Assembly (NCBI GenBank): GCA_900770165.1
Contig: CAAGJJ010000106.1
Location: forward strand, 114,287 to 178,286
DNA length: 64,000 nt
Direction of reading: 5' to 3'
Source: Clostridia bacterium
GTDB lineage: Bacteria > Bacillota > Clostridia > Oscillospirales > Acutalibacteraceae
Of the stretch, positions 35,506 through 45,455 are shown piece by piece. The notes below the pieces were generated by a model, which was not told where the DNA came from, ran no database searches, and worked only from the letters and a program-made list of their open reading frames with translations. The first letter of the stretch is position 1; each line of letters starts with the position of its first letter. A program made the translations under genes and the position numbers.

Positions 35506-37653
35506 ATGGGACTTACAAATAAATCTACCGGAATTACAACCGTTGCGTCATACGATATAGATATTACAAAAACAAATGAAGATGATAGAATAATAGCTAT
35601 TGCTGGAAATCCAAACGTAGGAAAAAGTACTGTATTCAATGCACTTACAGGAGCACATCAGCACACTGGAAACTGGCCTGGTAAAACCGTTACCAATGCG
35701 CAAGGTACATATACATATAAAGATAAAAACTTCATACTCGTTGATATTCCAGGTACATATTCTATTATGGCTAATTCTGTTGAAGAAGAGGTTGCAAGAG
35801 ATTTTATATGTTTTGGAAATCCAGATTCTGTCGTTGTTGTTACAGATGCAACATGTTTAGAAAGAAATTTAAATTTGGTTCTTCAAATATTAGAAATAAC
35901 ACAAAATGTTGTTGTATGTGTTAACCTTTTAGATGAAGCAAAAAAGAAAAAAATTTCAATAGATTTAGATGAATTATCTATACAACTTGGTGTTCCTGTA
36001 GTTGGAACAAGCGCACGTTCTAAAAAAGGATTAGATATGCTTTCTGAAGAGATATATAATGTATCACATGGATTAAAAGAAACATTTTATATAAAAACAG
36101 AATATGATGAAATTATCGAAAAATGTATATCTATTTTAGAGCCAACAGTACAAGATTTAGTTCCAGATAAGTTAAATTCAAGATGGATTAGCACAAAACT
36201 TTTAGACATTGACGAGGATCTATCAAATTCACTAAATTCATATTTAGGATTTGATATTTTAGCAAATTCAGAAATTGAAACTAAATTAAATGAAATAAAT
36301 GATATACTCAATGAAAATAATATTGATAAAGAATTAGTAAGAGACCGAATAGTTTCTAAAATAGTTAAAAAGAGTGAACTTATTTATAACAGTTGCATAC
36401 ATTTAGAAAACGAGTCATACAACGAACGAGATAGAAAAATAGACAAAATTTTAACATCTAAATTAACAGGTATACCTATTATGATAGCTATGCTTGGAGT
36501 TATTCTATGGATAACAATAGTTGGAGCAAATTATCCATCCGATGTTCTCTCTACATTTTTATTTTGGATTGAAGACCAATTACACATACTCTTTTCAAAT
36601 ATTAATGCACCAAGTTGGCTAGATTCCATGTTAATATCAGGGGTATACAGAACACTAGCATGGGTAGTATCTGTAATGCTTCCTCCAATGGCAATATTTT
36701 TCCCATTATTCACTTTGCTTGAAGATTCAGGATATTTGCCAAGGGTAGCGTTTAATATGGATAAATTCTTTAAAAAAGCTTGTGCACATGGTAAACAATC
36801 TTTAACCATGTGCATGGGATTTGGATGTAACGCCTGCGGTGTTATAGGTTGCAGAATAATCGATTCTCCTCGTGAACGATTAATAGCTATATTAACAAAC
36901 AACTTTGTTCCTTGTAATGGTAGATTTCCTACTCTAATAGCTATTATCACAATGTTTTTTACTGGCTTAATGGTATCCCCATTTCAGTCTGTGCTATCTG
37001 CACTTATATTAACATCCATTATTATATTTGGCATTGTATTAACTTTATTAATATCTAAATTACTATCTAAAACCCTTTTAAAAGGAATCCCATCATCATT
37101 TGCACTTGAACTTCCTCCTTATAGGAGACCGCAAATAGGTCATGTTATAATTCGTTCAATATTTGACAGAACACTTTTTGTTTTAGCAAGAGCCGTTGTA
37201 GTTGCTGCTCCAGCAGGATTAATAATATGGCTTATGTCTAACATTATTATTGGAGACGCAAGTTTATTTAATCATTGTTCTAACTTTTTAGATCCATTTG
37301 CAAAATTAATTGGCCTTGATGGAGTAATTCTTTTAGCATTTATACTAGGGTTTCCTGCAAATGAAATTGTAATTCCTATAATAATAATGAGCTATCTAAG
37401 TACAGGTAGTATTTTAGAATTTGATAATCTAGAAAGTTTAAAAACTTTATTAGTTAATAATGGATGGACTTATATTACCGCAATATGTACAATGCTTTTT
37501 TCTCTCATACATTTTCCATGTGCTACAACTATATTAACTATCAAAAAAGAAACAAAAAGTATAAAATGGACTTTTGCCGCATTTTTAATACCTACTATAT
37601 GTGGAATTATTGTATGTTTTATTGTTGCAAATTTATTAAGGCTTTTCGTTTAG
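35506..37653 (+). CDS. feoB: Ferrous iron transporter FeoB
   Basis: Fe(II) permease with a fused GTPase domain, 715 aa. A roughly 28-residue N-terminal extension precedes G1 GNPNVGKST (residues 34-42), G3 DIPG, and G4 NLLD, then the helical spacer and a membrane region with two Gate domains and the conserved MGFGCNACGV and FVPCNGRFPTL segments. It ends with hydrophobic helices and no Cys-rich tail. The gene follows feoA and is closed by a GC-rich hairpin. Confidence 0.96.
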   Translation: MGLTNKSTGITTVASYDIDITKTNEDDRIIAIAGNPNVGKSTVFNALTGAHQHTGNWPGKTVTNAQGTYTYKDKNFILVDIPGTYSIMANSVEEEVARDFICFGNPDSVVVVTDATCLERNLNLVLQILEITQNVVVCVNLLDEAKKKKISIDLDELSIQLGVPVVGTSARSKKGLDMLSEEIYNVSHGLKETFYIKTEYDEIIEKCISILEPTVQDLVPDKLNSRWISTKLLDIDEDLSNSLNSYLGFDILANSEIETKLNEINDILNENNIDKELVRDRIVSKIVKKSELIYNSCIHLENESYNERDRKIDKILTSKLTGIPIMIAMLGVILWITIVGANYPSDVLSTFLFWIEDQLHILFSNINAPSWLDSMLISGVYRTLAWVVSVMLPPMAIFFPLFTLLEDSGYLPRVAFNMDKFFKKACAHGKQSLTMCMGFGCNACGVIGCRIIDSPRERLIAILTNNFVPCNGRFPTLIAIITMFFTGLMVSPFQSVLSALILTSIIIFGIVLTLLISKLLSKTLLKGIPSSFALELPPYRRPQIGHVIIRSIFDRTLFVLARAVVVAAPAGLIIWLMSNIIIGDASLFNHCSNFLDPFAKLIGLDGVILLAFILGFPANEIVIPIIIMSYLSTGSILEFDNLESLKTLLVNNGWTYITAICTMLFSLIHFPCATTILTIKKETKSIKWTFAAFLIPTICGIIVCFIVANLLRLFV

Positions 37654-37656
37654 TAG

Positions 37657-37687
37657 AATCCCCCTCGGCCATTTGCCGAGGGGGATT
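37657..37687. terminator. Strong GC-rich hairpin between feoB and rluD
   Basis: Thirteen-base arms AATCCCCCTCGGC (37657-37669) and GCCGAGGGGGATT (37675-37687) around CATTT, starting three bases after the feoB stop. It serves the plus-strand feoB transcript and lies 37 bases past the convergent rluD stop. T-runs are weak on both sides. Confidence 0.75.
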
Positions 37688-37723
37688 TAAAATTAAAAAT
37701 AACTTCTTTTGCCTTTTATCCAA

Positions 37724-38656
37724 TTACGTTTTCTTTTTAAGTTCTAACAAAAAGTTTTTAAAATAATCTGGTAACTCAGTTTCAAACTCAATATATTTAC
37801 CACTTCTAGGGTGAATAAATCCTATTAATCTAGCATGAAGGCATTGTCCATTTAAAGATTTAATAACTTTCTTAGGTCCATATAGAATATCGCCAGCAAC
37901 AGGATGTCCTATATAAGCCATGTGAACACGTATTTGATGAGTACGCCCCGTTTCAAGCTTTAGTTTTATATGAGTGAATCCATTATATCTATTTAAAACC
38001 CTATAATGTGTTATAGCATTTTTAGAAGCTTTACTTGTTACAGCCATTTTTTTCCTGTCAGCAGGGTTTCTTCCTATAGGTGCATCTATTGTTCCTTCTT
38101 GATTTTTAATATTGCCATAAACAACAGCTTCATATTCTCTATTAAAACTGTGTTCTTTTATTTGTAAAGCAAGTTTATTGTGTGCATAATCATTTTTAGC
38201 CACAATAAGAAGTCCGCTTGTGTCTTTATCTATTCTATGTACTATACCAGGTCTAATTTCGCCATTAATGCCAGACAATGTATCTCCACAATGATATAAC
38301 AAGGCATTTACTAGGGTACCTGTAAAATTTCCAACTGCAGGGTGAACTACCATCCCTTTTGGTTTATTAACTACAAGAAGATCATCATCTTCATATATTA
38401 TATTCAAAGGAATATTTTCGGGTAAAGTTTTTATAATCTCTGGCGAAGGAATATTAACCTCAATAATATCGTTATATCTTATTTTATAATTACAAGATTT
38501 GTAATTGCTATTAACTGATATATTCTTTTTATCTATTAATTTCTGTACGAATGATCTTGTTATATCGGAAAGACTCGACGACACAAATTTATCTAGCCTT
38601 TCACCAGCCATATCTTCACCCACAATCAACTTAAAATAATCGCTCAAAACATCCAC
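37724..38656 (-). CDS. rluD: 23S rRNA pseudouridine synthase RluD-like
   Basis: RluA-family synthase, 310 aa. S4 domain (AGERLDKFVSSSL...) at the N-terminus, catalytic RIDKDTSGLLIVAKN near residue 140, and GRTHQIRVHMAYIGHP near residue 240. In Firmicutes the homologue behind lspA (ylyB) is of the RluD subgroup; position on 23S rRNA not determined here. It starts seven bases after lspA ends, the conserved lspA-rluD pair. Confidence 0.9.
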   Translation of the reverse strand: MDVLSDYFKLIVGEDMAGERLDKFVSSSLSDITRSFVQKLIDKKNISVNSNYKSCNYKIRYNDIIEVNIPSPEIIKTLPENIPLNIIYEDDDLLVVNKPKGMVVHPAVGNFTGTLVNALLYHCGDTLSGINGEIRPGIVHRIDKDTSGLLIVAKNDYAHNKLALQIKEHSFNREYEAVVYGNIKNQEGTIDAPIGRNPADRKKMAVTSKASKNAITHYRVLNRYNGFTHIKLKLETGRTHQIRVHMAYIGHPVAGDILYGPKKVIKSLNGQCLHARLIGFIHPRSGKYIEFETELPDYFKNFLLELKKKT

Positions 38657-38663
38657 CTTATTT

Positions 38664-39122
38664 TTAACTATTTTTATTTTTATCGTAGCAAAAAAATAAC
38701 CATATTATTAATATTATGGTACCAGCTGTTATACAGTAATCAGCAAAATTACAAACAGGTGGAAAAAAAGAGATTTGTATATAGTCTACAACATAGCCTA
38801 GAAATATTCTATCAATTAAATTTCCTACTCCCCCACCAGTTATAAGTGCTACAGATATATTAAATATTTTACTTTGAAATTTTTTTACAAAAACCAAATA
38901 CACCAATAATATAATAGCTAAAACAGTAGCTATTATAAAAAGCCATCTTTGATTACTAAATATTCCAAAAGCTGCACCCCTATTTTCTAAGTAAGTAAAG
39001 TATAATAAATTATCAATTACAGCTACATTTTCAACACTTTTTAAATTGTTTATTGCTAAGTATTTAAATATTTGATCTAAAACTACTATTGCAGCAGATA
39101 TTACTAAAACTAGAATTCCCAA
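38664..39122 (-). CDS. lspA: Lipoprotein signal peptidase (SPase II)
   Basis: Membrane aspartyl protease that removes lipoprotein signal peptides, 152 aa, four transmembrane helices. Catalytic aspartates are visible as Asp104 in GGGVGNLIDRI and Asp113 in YVVDYI, and the LENRGAAFG motif is near residue 46. The start is TTG 39122, with AAAGGAG nine bases upstream. Because the ileS terminator stands just before it, lspA-rluD may have its own promoter. Confidence 0.96.
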   Translation of the reverse strand: MGILVLVISAAIVVLDQIFKYLAINNLKSVENVAVIDNLLYFTYLENRGAAFGIFSNQRWLFIIATVLAIILLVYLVFVKKFQSKIFNISVALITGGGVGNLIDRIFLGYVVDYIQISFFPPVCNFADYCITAGTIILIIWLFFCYDKNKNS

Positions 39123-39158
39123 ATATATTCTCCTTTTATACCTATTAATAATTTATAG

Positions 39159-39186
39159 AAAAGCGATGCATCAAAAGACACATCGC
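39159..39186 (-). terminator. Terminator after ileS
   Basis: Minus-strand stem GCGATG/CATCGC (39181-39186 with 39163-39168) and a twelve-base loop, followed by TTTTCT. It lies 27 bases after the ileS stop. Confidence 0.65.
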
Positions 39187-39212
39187 CTAACATAAAACAA
39201 ATATTACAATAA

Positions 39213-42071
39213 TTATTTTTCTTCTGTCTCTTCTACTACCTCTTCAGTTATTGTAGATTCCTGAGCATTGTCTTGTTTTTCTATAATGCTAGCACACCTT
39301 GAACATAAAGTACTATATTTATCATTTGTGCCAACAGAATTACTGTATTCCCAGCAACGCTCACATTTATTTCCGTCAGCATGTAATATTGTAACAGAAA
39401 CCCCTTCAAGTTGATCTGAACTATATTCACCTTGGCCATCAGATAATATCTCTATGTCAGAAACTATCAATGCAGATTTTAAATCGGACTCACATGACTT
39501 AATAAACTTTATGTTATCTTCATTGCCATATATCATTACTTTTGCGTCCAAAGGAGCTCCAATAATTTTATTCTTTCTGGCAATTTCAAGTGCTTTTTGT
39601 ATTTCATCACGAATTAAATGTATTTTATCCCAGTACTCTTTAAATGAATCATCCACATCAACCCCAGATAATTCAGGCATATTATTAAATAATACAGACT
39701 CTTCATCATCATTTTTACTATGTGGCATATATTTCCATATTTCCTCTGATGTAAATGCAAGTATAGGCGATATAAATCTCGACATTGCATCTAAAATCAT
39801 GTATATTGTAGTCTGTGCAGATCTTCTTAGTTTATTTTCCGAATCTTCTACGTACAATCTGTCTTTTAAAACATCAAGATAAAAGTTTGACATATCTACA
39901 ACACAGAAATTATATATATCATGATAAACATGATGGAACTCAAATTTATCATAAGCATTGCGTACTTTTTGATTCAATTCATCCAATTTGCTAAGAGCCC
40001 ATTTATCTATTGGTAATAATTCATTTACAGGTACCATGTCTTTGTTTGGATCAAAATCATAAAGATTGCCTAAAATATATCTTGCTGTATTTCTAATTTT
40101 TCTATATGATTCCGATAATTGCTTTAATATACTGTCGGAAATACGAACATCTGAATGATAGTCTGCAGATGCAACCCAAAGCCTTAAAATATCTGCACCA
40201 TATTGATTTATTATCTTATCTGGAGAAATTCCATTTCCTAACGACTTTGATTGTTTATGTCCATCTCCATCTACTACCCAACCATGTGTTACTACGGTTT
40301 TATATGGTGCATGGCCTTTAGTTGCAATTGCTGTTAAAAGAGAAGATTGAAACCAGCCTCTATATTGGTCTGCGCCTTCTAAATATAAGTCTGCTGGCCA
40401 AGATAAATATGGTCTTTCTCCACAAACAGCTGCATGTGATGTCCCAGAATCAAACCATACATCCATAATATCTTTTTCTTTTTCAAAAGATGTAGAACCA
40501 CATTTTTTACATTTTGTTCCTGAAGGAAGTATTTCTTCTGCAGTTCTTATAAACCAAGAATTTGAACCTTCTTCTCTAAATAAATCTGAAACTGCCATCA
40601 TAACATTCTTATCTATTAAAGGTTCTCCACAGTCTTTACAGAAGAATATTGGAATTGGCACTCCCCATTTACGTTGGCGAGATATACACCAATCTTTTCT
40701 TTCTCTAACCATAGATGTAATTCTATCTTCTCCCCAACCGGGTATCCACTCCACACCTTTTATTGCTTCAACAGCTTCATCTTTAAAATCATCTATTGAG
40801 CAAAACCATTGTTCTGTAGCTCTAAATAATACTGGTTCCTTACATCTCCAGCAATGCGGATATTGATGTACAATCTTTTCAATAGCGAATAAATAGCCAT
40901 TTTCATCTAAATATTTAGCAATTTCTTTATTAGCTTCTTTTGTTGTTAAACCTGCGAACATTTTGCCTGCTTCTTCAGTTAACTTGCCAATGCTGTCAAC
41001 AGGTACAACAATTGGTAGTTCCGGGTAATTTTTGCAGACTTCAAAGTCCTCAACACCATGTCCAGGTGCAGTATGAACACATCCTGTACCACTTTCAAGA
41101 GTAACATGGTCTCCAACTATAACTAAAGAATCTCTTTTTAGAAAAGGATGCCTAACTTTCATATTTTCAAGTTCAGATCCTTTAAATGTAGCAATAACAC
41201 TATAATCTTCTTTGCCTGCAATTTTCATGCAATTTTTATAAAGCTCTTCAGCCATAATATAATATTCATTTTCACATTTTATTAGTGAATAATTAAAGTC
41301 TTTCCCTAAGCATATAGCTACATTACCAGGTAATGTCCACGTTGTGGTAGTCCAAATAACGAAATATGTATTTCCTAATACAGCACCTTTTCTTCTTAGC
41401 TTAGCACCATCGGCCACAACAGGAAACTTTACATATATAGAATGACACTTATCCTCAGAATACTCAATTTCTGCTTCAGCTAATGCCGTATTACATTCAG
41501 GACACCAATATACAGGCTTTAACCCCTTATATATATGACCTTTGCAAGCCATATCAGAAAACACTTCAATCTGTTTTGCTTCAAACTCTTTTAAAAATGT
41601 TATATAAGGATTATCCCATTCCGCTATTATTCCAAGTCTTTTAAATTGTTCTCTTTGATCATTCACATAACCCTGCGCAAAATCGTGGCAGATTTCCCTA
41701 AGTTCTATATCAGACATAGAACTAGCTTTTTCAGTTCCTACCTTAGCTCTAGCTTTTAATTCTGTAGGAAGCCCATGTGTATCCCAACCTGGAACAAAAG
41801 GAGATTTAAAGCCAGACATATTTTTATATCTTACTACAAAATCTTTTAATATTTTATTCAAAGCATGGCCCAAATGAATGTCTCCATTTGCATATGGAGG
41901 ACCATCATGTAAAATATATAAAGGTTTACCTTCATTCTTTTCCATGAGTTTATTATATATGTCTTTTTCTTTCCAACTATTTAGAGTCTCTGGCTCTTTG
42001 CGTGAAAGGCCAGCTCTCATAGAAAAACTTGTTTTTGGCAGATTAAGTGTATTATTATAATCCCTTGACAT
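39213..42071 (-). CDS. ileS: Isoleucyl-tRNA synthetase
   Basis: Class Ia synthetase, 952 aa. Signatures: HDGPPYANGDIHLGHALNK near residue 55 (HIGH = HLGH), the editing domain with GTGCVHTAPGHGVEDFE, and a C-terminal zinc site CERCWEY...CSRC. The KMSKS loop reads KQSKSLGNG, so the usual Met is Gln. Length and zinc ribbon place it in the common bacterial (mupirocin-sensitive) type. Only 19 bases separate it from divIVA, so no T-box leader is present. Confidence 0.97.
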   Translation of the reverse strand: MSRDYNNTLNLPKTSFSMRAGLSRKEPETLNSWKEKDIYNKLMEKNEGKPLYILHDGPPYANGDIHLGHALNKILKDFVVRYKNMSGFKSPFVPGWDTHGLPTELKARAKVGTEKASSMSDIELREICHDFAQGYVNDQREQFKRLGIIAEWDNPYITFLKEFEAKQIEVFSDMACKGHIYKGLKPVYWCPECNTALAEAEIEYSEDKCHSIYVKFPVVADGAKLRRKGAVLGNTYFVIWTTTTWTLPGNVAICLGKDFNYSLIKCENEYYIMAEELYKNCMKIAGKEDYSVIATFKGSELENMKVRHPFLKRDSLVIVGDHVTLESGTGCVHTAPGHGVEDFEVCKNYPELPIVVPVDSIGKLTEEAGKMFAGLTTKEANKEIAKYLDENGYLFAIEKIVHQYPHCWRCKEPVLFRATEQWFCSIDDFKDEAVEAIKGVEWIPGWGEDRITSMVRERKDWCISRQRKWGVPIPIFFCKDCGEPLIDKNVMMAVSDLFREEGSNSWFIRTAEEILPSGTKCKKCGSTSFEKEKDIMDVWFDSGTSHAAVCGERPYLSWPADLYLEGADQYRGWFQSSLLTAIATKGHAPYKTVVTHGWVVDGDGHKQSKSLGNGISPDKIINQYGADILRLWVASADYHSDVRISDSILKQLSESYRKIRNTARYILGNLYDFDPNKDMVPVNELLPIDKWALSKLDELNQKVRNAYDKFEFHHVYHDIYNFCVVDMSNFYLDVLKDRLYVEDSENKLRRSAQTTIYMILDAMSRFISPILAFTSEEIWKYMPHSKNDDEESVLFNNMPELSGVDVDDSFKEYWDKIHLIRDEIQKALEIARKNKIIGAPLDAKVMIYGNEDNIKFIKSCESDLKSALIVSDIEILSDGQGEYSSDQLEGVSVTILHADGNKCERCWEYSNSVGTNDKYSTLCSRCASIIEKQDNAQESTITEEVVEETEEK

Positions 42072-42090
42072 TATTTAAGCCTCTCTTTGT

Positions 42091-42867
42091 TTATTTTTTT
42101 CTTTTCAGAAGATTAGTTGGAGATTCTACCTCATTATCTGCATCTAAATTATAATTCTCTCCAAATTTTAAATTGTTATATCTTTTATCATTTTCTTTTT
42201 GAACATTTAAAACATCTTTAGAAGTTTGTTCATTTTTGTCAAGAATTTCTGAACCCTTCTTTTCCAAAAGCTTACTAACTTCTCTATTCACTTTTTCAAT
42301 GCTTCCAGCAAAAGAATTATTATCAAAACTGTGCTGTTTATCCGTTTCCTGGTCTAATTTAATATTTTCTGTTTTCTTTATTGAATCCGCATTAGGTAAA
42401 GCATCTATTAATTTTAAGTGTTCTTTATACATTTTTAACAGCTTTGTTCTAAAATTAATAGCTTCCTTTTTGGTTTCATATAGTTCAGATCTTTTAGACT
42501 CTAAATCATCTTTAGCTCTTGTAATAATTTTATCTGCTTCTACATTAGCATTGTTTAAAATTCCGTCAGCATCTTTTTTAGCTTTTGCTAACATCTCATC
42601 ACATTTTTGTTTAGTCTCTTTTAATGAAGCATCTGACAATCTTTTAGCATTCAGTAAAGTCTCTTTTAAATAATCTTCATCATCTCGATATTTTTTTACC
42701 TGATTTGCTAAAATAGAAAGCTTCTTTTCTAACTCATCTTTTTCCTGAATAAGTTTTTCTACTGTTTGCTGAACATCATCAATAAAAACATCTACATCTT
42801 CAGGACGATATCCCCTCATATTTGACTTTCTAAAACTTACATATTTTATATCATCTATTGTCAACAT
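42091..42867 (-). CDS. divIVA: Cell-division protein DivIVA
   Basis: Coiled-coil scaffold that binds curved membrane at poles and septa, 258 aa as called. Conserved N-terminal membrane-binding region (IDDIKYVSFRKSNMRGYRPEDVD is the region, key residues FRKS and GY) followed by long coiled coils and a charged tail. The frame is open to 42930, but ATG 42867 is preceded by AAAGGGGAA and gives the family start. It follows sepF after 92 bases and a hairpin, in the conserved yggS-sepF-divIVA-ileS order. Confidence 0.92.
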   Translation of the reverse strand: MLTIDDIKYVSFRKSNMRGYRPEDVDVFIDDVQQTVEKLIQEKDELEKKLSILANQVKKYRDDEDYLKETLLNAKRLSDASLKETKQKCDEMLAKAKKDADGILNNANVEADKIITRAKDDLESKRSELYETKKEAINFRTKLLKMYKEHLKLIDALPNADSIKKTENIKLDQETDKQHSFDNNSFAGSIEKVNREVSKLLEKKGSEILDKNEQTSKDVLNVQKENDKRYNNLKFGENYNLDADNEVESPTNLLKRKK

Positions 42868-42914
42868 AATATAACTATTCCCCTTTACAATGGTAAATGT
42901 ACTTATATTTAGAA

Positions 42915-42938
42915 GCCGGAAAGTTTTCACTATCCGGC
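42915..42938. terminator. Hairpin between sepF and divIVA
   Basis: GCCGGA/TCCGGC (42915-42920 with 42933-42938) around twelve bases, in the 92-base gap between sepF and divIVA. No T-run follows on the minus strand (TTCTAAAT), so it may be an mRNA-processing or attenuating structure rather than a full stop. Confidence 0.4.
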
Positions 42939-42959
42939 CCTTTTATACAAAATTTTTAA

Positions 42960-43418
42960 CTAAAAATATACACCATTATTCTCAAGTTCATCTAGAAAAT
43001 CTTCTCCAGTGAAGTCTACATTATAAGGTGTAATTACATAAGTACCTGTGGCTACTTTCTTAATTTTTCCACCATTAGCATAGGCAACACCACTAAGGAA
43101 ATCTATTATTCTTCTAGATGCATCATTATTGGTATTCTCAAGATTAAGAACAATAGTATGTATTTTTAATAGTTCATCTGCAATTGCGCGTGTTTCTTCA
43201 CCAAAACGTTCTGGTTTAAATAAAACTACTTGTAACTTTGCTGTTGCATGAATATTAACAACTTTACTATTTTCACGTTTCGATTCAGATTTTCGTACTG
43301 ACTCTCTATCATCTTGAATCATTTCATCTTGATCATCACTTTCCTGATAATCGTAATCATCATATTCATCTTCTGGTGGAATCCACATATCTTTAAACTT
43401 TCTAACTAAACTAGACAC
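42960..43418 (-). CDS. sepF: Cell-division protein SepF
   Basis: FtsZ-membrane tether, 152 aa as called. The N-terminal amphipathic membrane-binding helix (SSLVRKFKDMW) is followed by an acidic linker (EDEYDDYDYQESDDQDE) and the SepF core with VVLFKPERF and RIIDFLSGVAYANGG. The frame is open 27 codons further, overlapping yggS, but GTG 43418 follows a perfect AGGAGGTA at seven bases and gives the family-typical start, so the longer form is rejected. Confidence 0.95.
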   Translation of the reverse strand: MSSLVRKFKDMWIPPEDEYDDYDYQESDDQDEMIQDDRESVRKSESKRENSKVVNIHATAKLQVVLFKPERFGEETRAIADELLKIHTIVLNLENTNNDASRRIIDFLSGVAYANGGKIKKVATGTYVITPYNVDFTGEDFLDELENNGVYF

Positions 43419-43447
43419 TTTAAAATACCTCCTAAAAAATTTTCGTG

Positions 43448-44170
43448 CTATCTTTTTCCAAAAAGTGCCGAACCTATTCTTACCATTGTACTTCCACATA
43501 AAATAGCTTCAACATAATCGTTTGACATTCCCATAGAAAGAATATCCATGCTAATATTATCTATTTTTTTACCTTTTATGTCAACAAAAATTTTATTTAT
43601 TTCAGAAAAATATCTTCTAGAATCTCCACTATTTTGGCAGATTGGAGGTATAATCATTAATCCTTTAACATTTATTGATATCATTTGACTAACTTTTACT
43701 AATAATTCTTCTAAATATTCAGGTAAAACTCCGAATTTATTCTTTTCGCGGCCAATATTAACTTCAATTAAAATATCACTAACTATGCCCATTTTATTTG
43801 AAATATCATTAATCTCATTAGCTAGTTTTAATGAACTAACTGATTGAATTGTATTAACTTTGCCTACTATCTTTTTTACTTTGTTGGTTTGTAAATGTCC
43901 AATCATATGAAGGCTACAATTATCTAAATTTAGCTCATCATATTTACTTAATAACTCTTGAACTCTATTTTCGCCAATATTATTTACTCCAAGAGAAATA
44001 GCATAATTTATTACTTCAGCAGGAACTGTTTTAGTTGCAGCTAATAAAGTTATATCGTCCATGTTTCTACCCGATTTTACTGCTGCGTTAAAAATATTTT
44101 CATTTATTCTTTTATAATTATCTTCTACACTTTTTAATATTTTATTCCAATCATTTGATAATTTTTCCAT
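43448..44170 (-). CDS. yggS: PLP homeostasis protein YggS/PLPBP
   Basis: Pyridoxal-phosphate-binding barrel protein without known catalysis, involved in B6 and amino-acid balance, 240 aa. The PLP lysine is Lys47 in LLAATKTVP; GENRVQELLSKYD and HMIGHLQTNKVKKI follow, and SMGMSNDYVEAI stands near the C-terminus. It overlaps the upstream HlyD-like gene by 20 bases, so translation is coupled. Conserved upstream neighbour of sepF in Firmicutes. Confidence 0.95.
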   Translation of the reverse strand: MEKLSNDWNKILKSVEDNYKRINENIFNAAVKSGRNMDDITLLAATKTVPAEVINYAISLGVNNIGENRVQELLSKYDELNLDNCSLHMIGHLQTNKVKKIVGKVNTIQSVSSLKLANEINDISNKMGIVSDILIEVNIGREKNKFGVLPEYLEELLVKVSQMISINVKGLMIIPPICQNSGDSRRYFSEINKIFVDIKGKKIDNISMDILSMGMSNDYVEAILCGSTMVRIGSALFGKR

Positions 44171-45431
44171 TATATAAATTCGTTCCTTCCGTCACAACTT
44201 CATCTAAAATAGTAATCGTTTCTCCGTTAAATAATTTGTCAGATGAAGGATTTTGTTCACATACAATATAATTATTATCTGAATATATTGGTACAACTTG
44301 TTTAAATACTATTTCTTTTCCTCTTAAAATATAAACCCCTTGAACCTTTTTTTCTTCTAAAGATTCATTTCCATTTTCATCTACTACTGTTTTTCTAAGA
44401 ATATCTTCGTGAAGAGAGTTTTTATTTATTAATAGTCCATTATACGTATTAATATCAATTTTTACTGTTTCGTTTCTAGTTAAAGCTAATCTATTATCCA
44501 TATTATTAAGCGATAATATAACTGCAGCTTCAGACTTTTTGTCTTGTTGGTTTACTGCTGCAACAGTAGCAGGAAATTTTTCTGTTGAAACAAGAGGCAA
44601 TGTAATATTAACACTTTTGCCATTATATAACTTAAATGCTTCATCACTTGATACATTGCAAACAATATACCAATTTATACCTCTAATAACTTTACCAATT
44701 ATATTTTTATTTGAGTCCAACTTCTTTTCAGAACTCAAAATAGATTTTATATTATCAACTGAAAGAGATAAGACATTATCAAAATTCACTAGGTTTTCAA
44801 AACCGTCTAGCTTACTTACAAAATACCCTGAATCTGGTGCTAAAACTTTTCCTATACTTGAACCATGAGATTTAGATAATGTATCTCTTTGCGACTGTAA
44901 TTCATCAATCTTATTATTAAAACTAGCTACCTTCCCTGTTATTATTTGTTTTTCATTCATTAAATATAATATGTCAGATCTACTCTTTTGTATGTTATTA
45001 TAACTAGATGTGTTTATATCTTTTATCATTTTTTGAATCGATGATCCTATTTGTCCATCGGTTGCAAGAGGATCTGAAGTATATGAATTTGAAAGGTAAG
45101 ATAATTGCTTAAAATTATTAATTTCATTATCTATATTTTTTATTTCTTTCTGTGTTTTTGCATCATCATAATTGTTAAATATCTCAGCTACAGTACCATC
45201 TTTAGCTACTTTTTCTCCATCTTCAAGTAAATACGACATAACACCGTTTGAATTATTGTTAATAAACACTTCATCTCTAACAATAAAAGACTCCGACTGA
45301 ATAGAGTCACTTAACGAAGTATAAGTTACCGGTTGAGTTTTTACTTTAGTAAAATTAGATACATATATTTGATATAAAATATAAGCAGATGCAAATATTA
45401 AAATAATCATAAATATTATTTTTTTCTTCAT
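44151..45431 (-). CDS. HlyD-like membrane-anchored protein
   Basis: Single N-terminal membrane anchor (residues about 5-22) and a large extracytoplasmic part, 426 aa. Biotinyl-lipoyl-like half motifs are recognisable (GVMSYLLEDGEKVAKDGTVAEI near residue 65 and VLAPDSGYFVSKLDG near residue 195), separated by a coiled stretch, so it has the layout of a membrane fusion protein. No ABC transporter genes are adjacent; proteins of this type recur upstream of yggS-sepF in Clostridia with unclear role, possibly at the division site. Function is inference. Confidence 0.7.
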   Translation of the reverse strand: MKKKIIFMIILIFASAYILYQIYVSNFTKVKTQPVTYTSLSDSIQSESFIVRDEVFINNNSNGVMSYLLEDGEKVAKDGTVAEIFNNYDDAKTQKEIKNIDNEINNFKQLSYLSNSYTSDPLATDGQIGSSIQKMIKDINTSSYNNIQKSRSDILYLMNEKQIITGKVASFNNKIDELQSQRDTLSKSHGSSIGKVLAPDSGYFVSKLDGFENLVNFDNVLSLSVDNIKSILSSEKKLDSNKNIIGKVIRGINWYIVCNVSSDEAFKLYNGKSVNITLPLVSTEKFPATVAAVNQQDKKSEAAVILSLNNMDNRLALTRNETVKIDINTYNGLLINKNSLHEDILRKTVVDENGNESLEEKKVQGVYILRGKEIVFKQVVPIYSDNNYIVCEQNPSSDKLFNGETITILDEVVTEGTNLYNGKIIK

Positions 45432-45455
45432 AATTAATATCTCCCAAATTACTTC

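Noticed and set aside
43419..43499. 27-codon N-terminal extension of SepF
   Set aside because: GTG 43418 follows a perfect AGGAGG and starts at the conserved membrane helix; the extension overlaps yggS.
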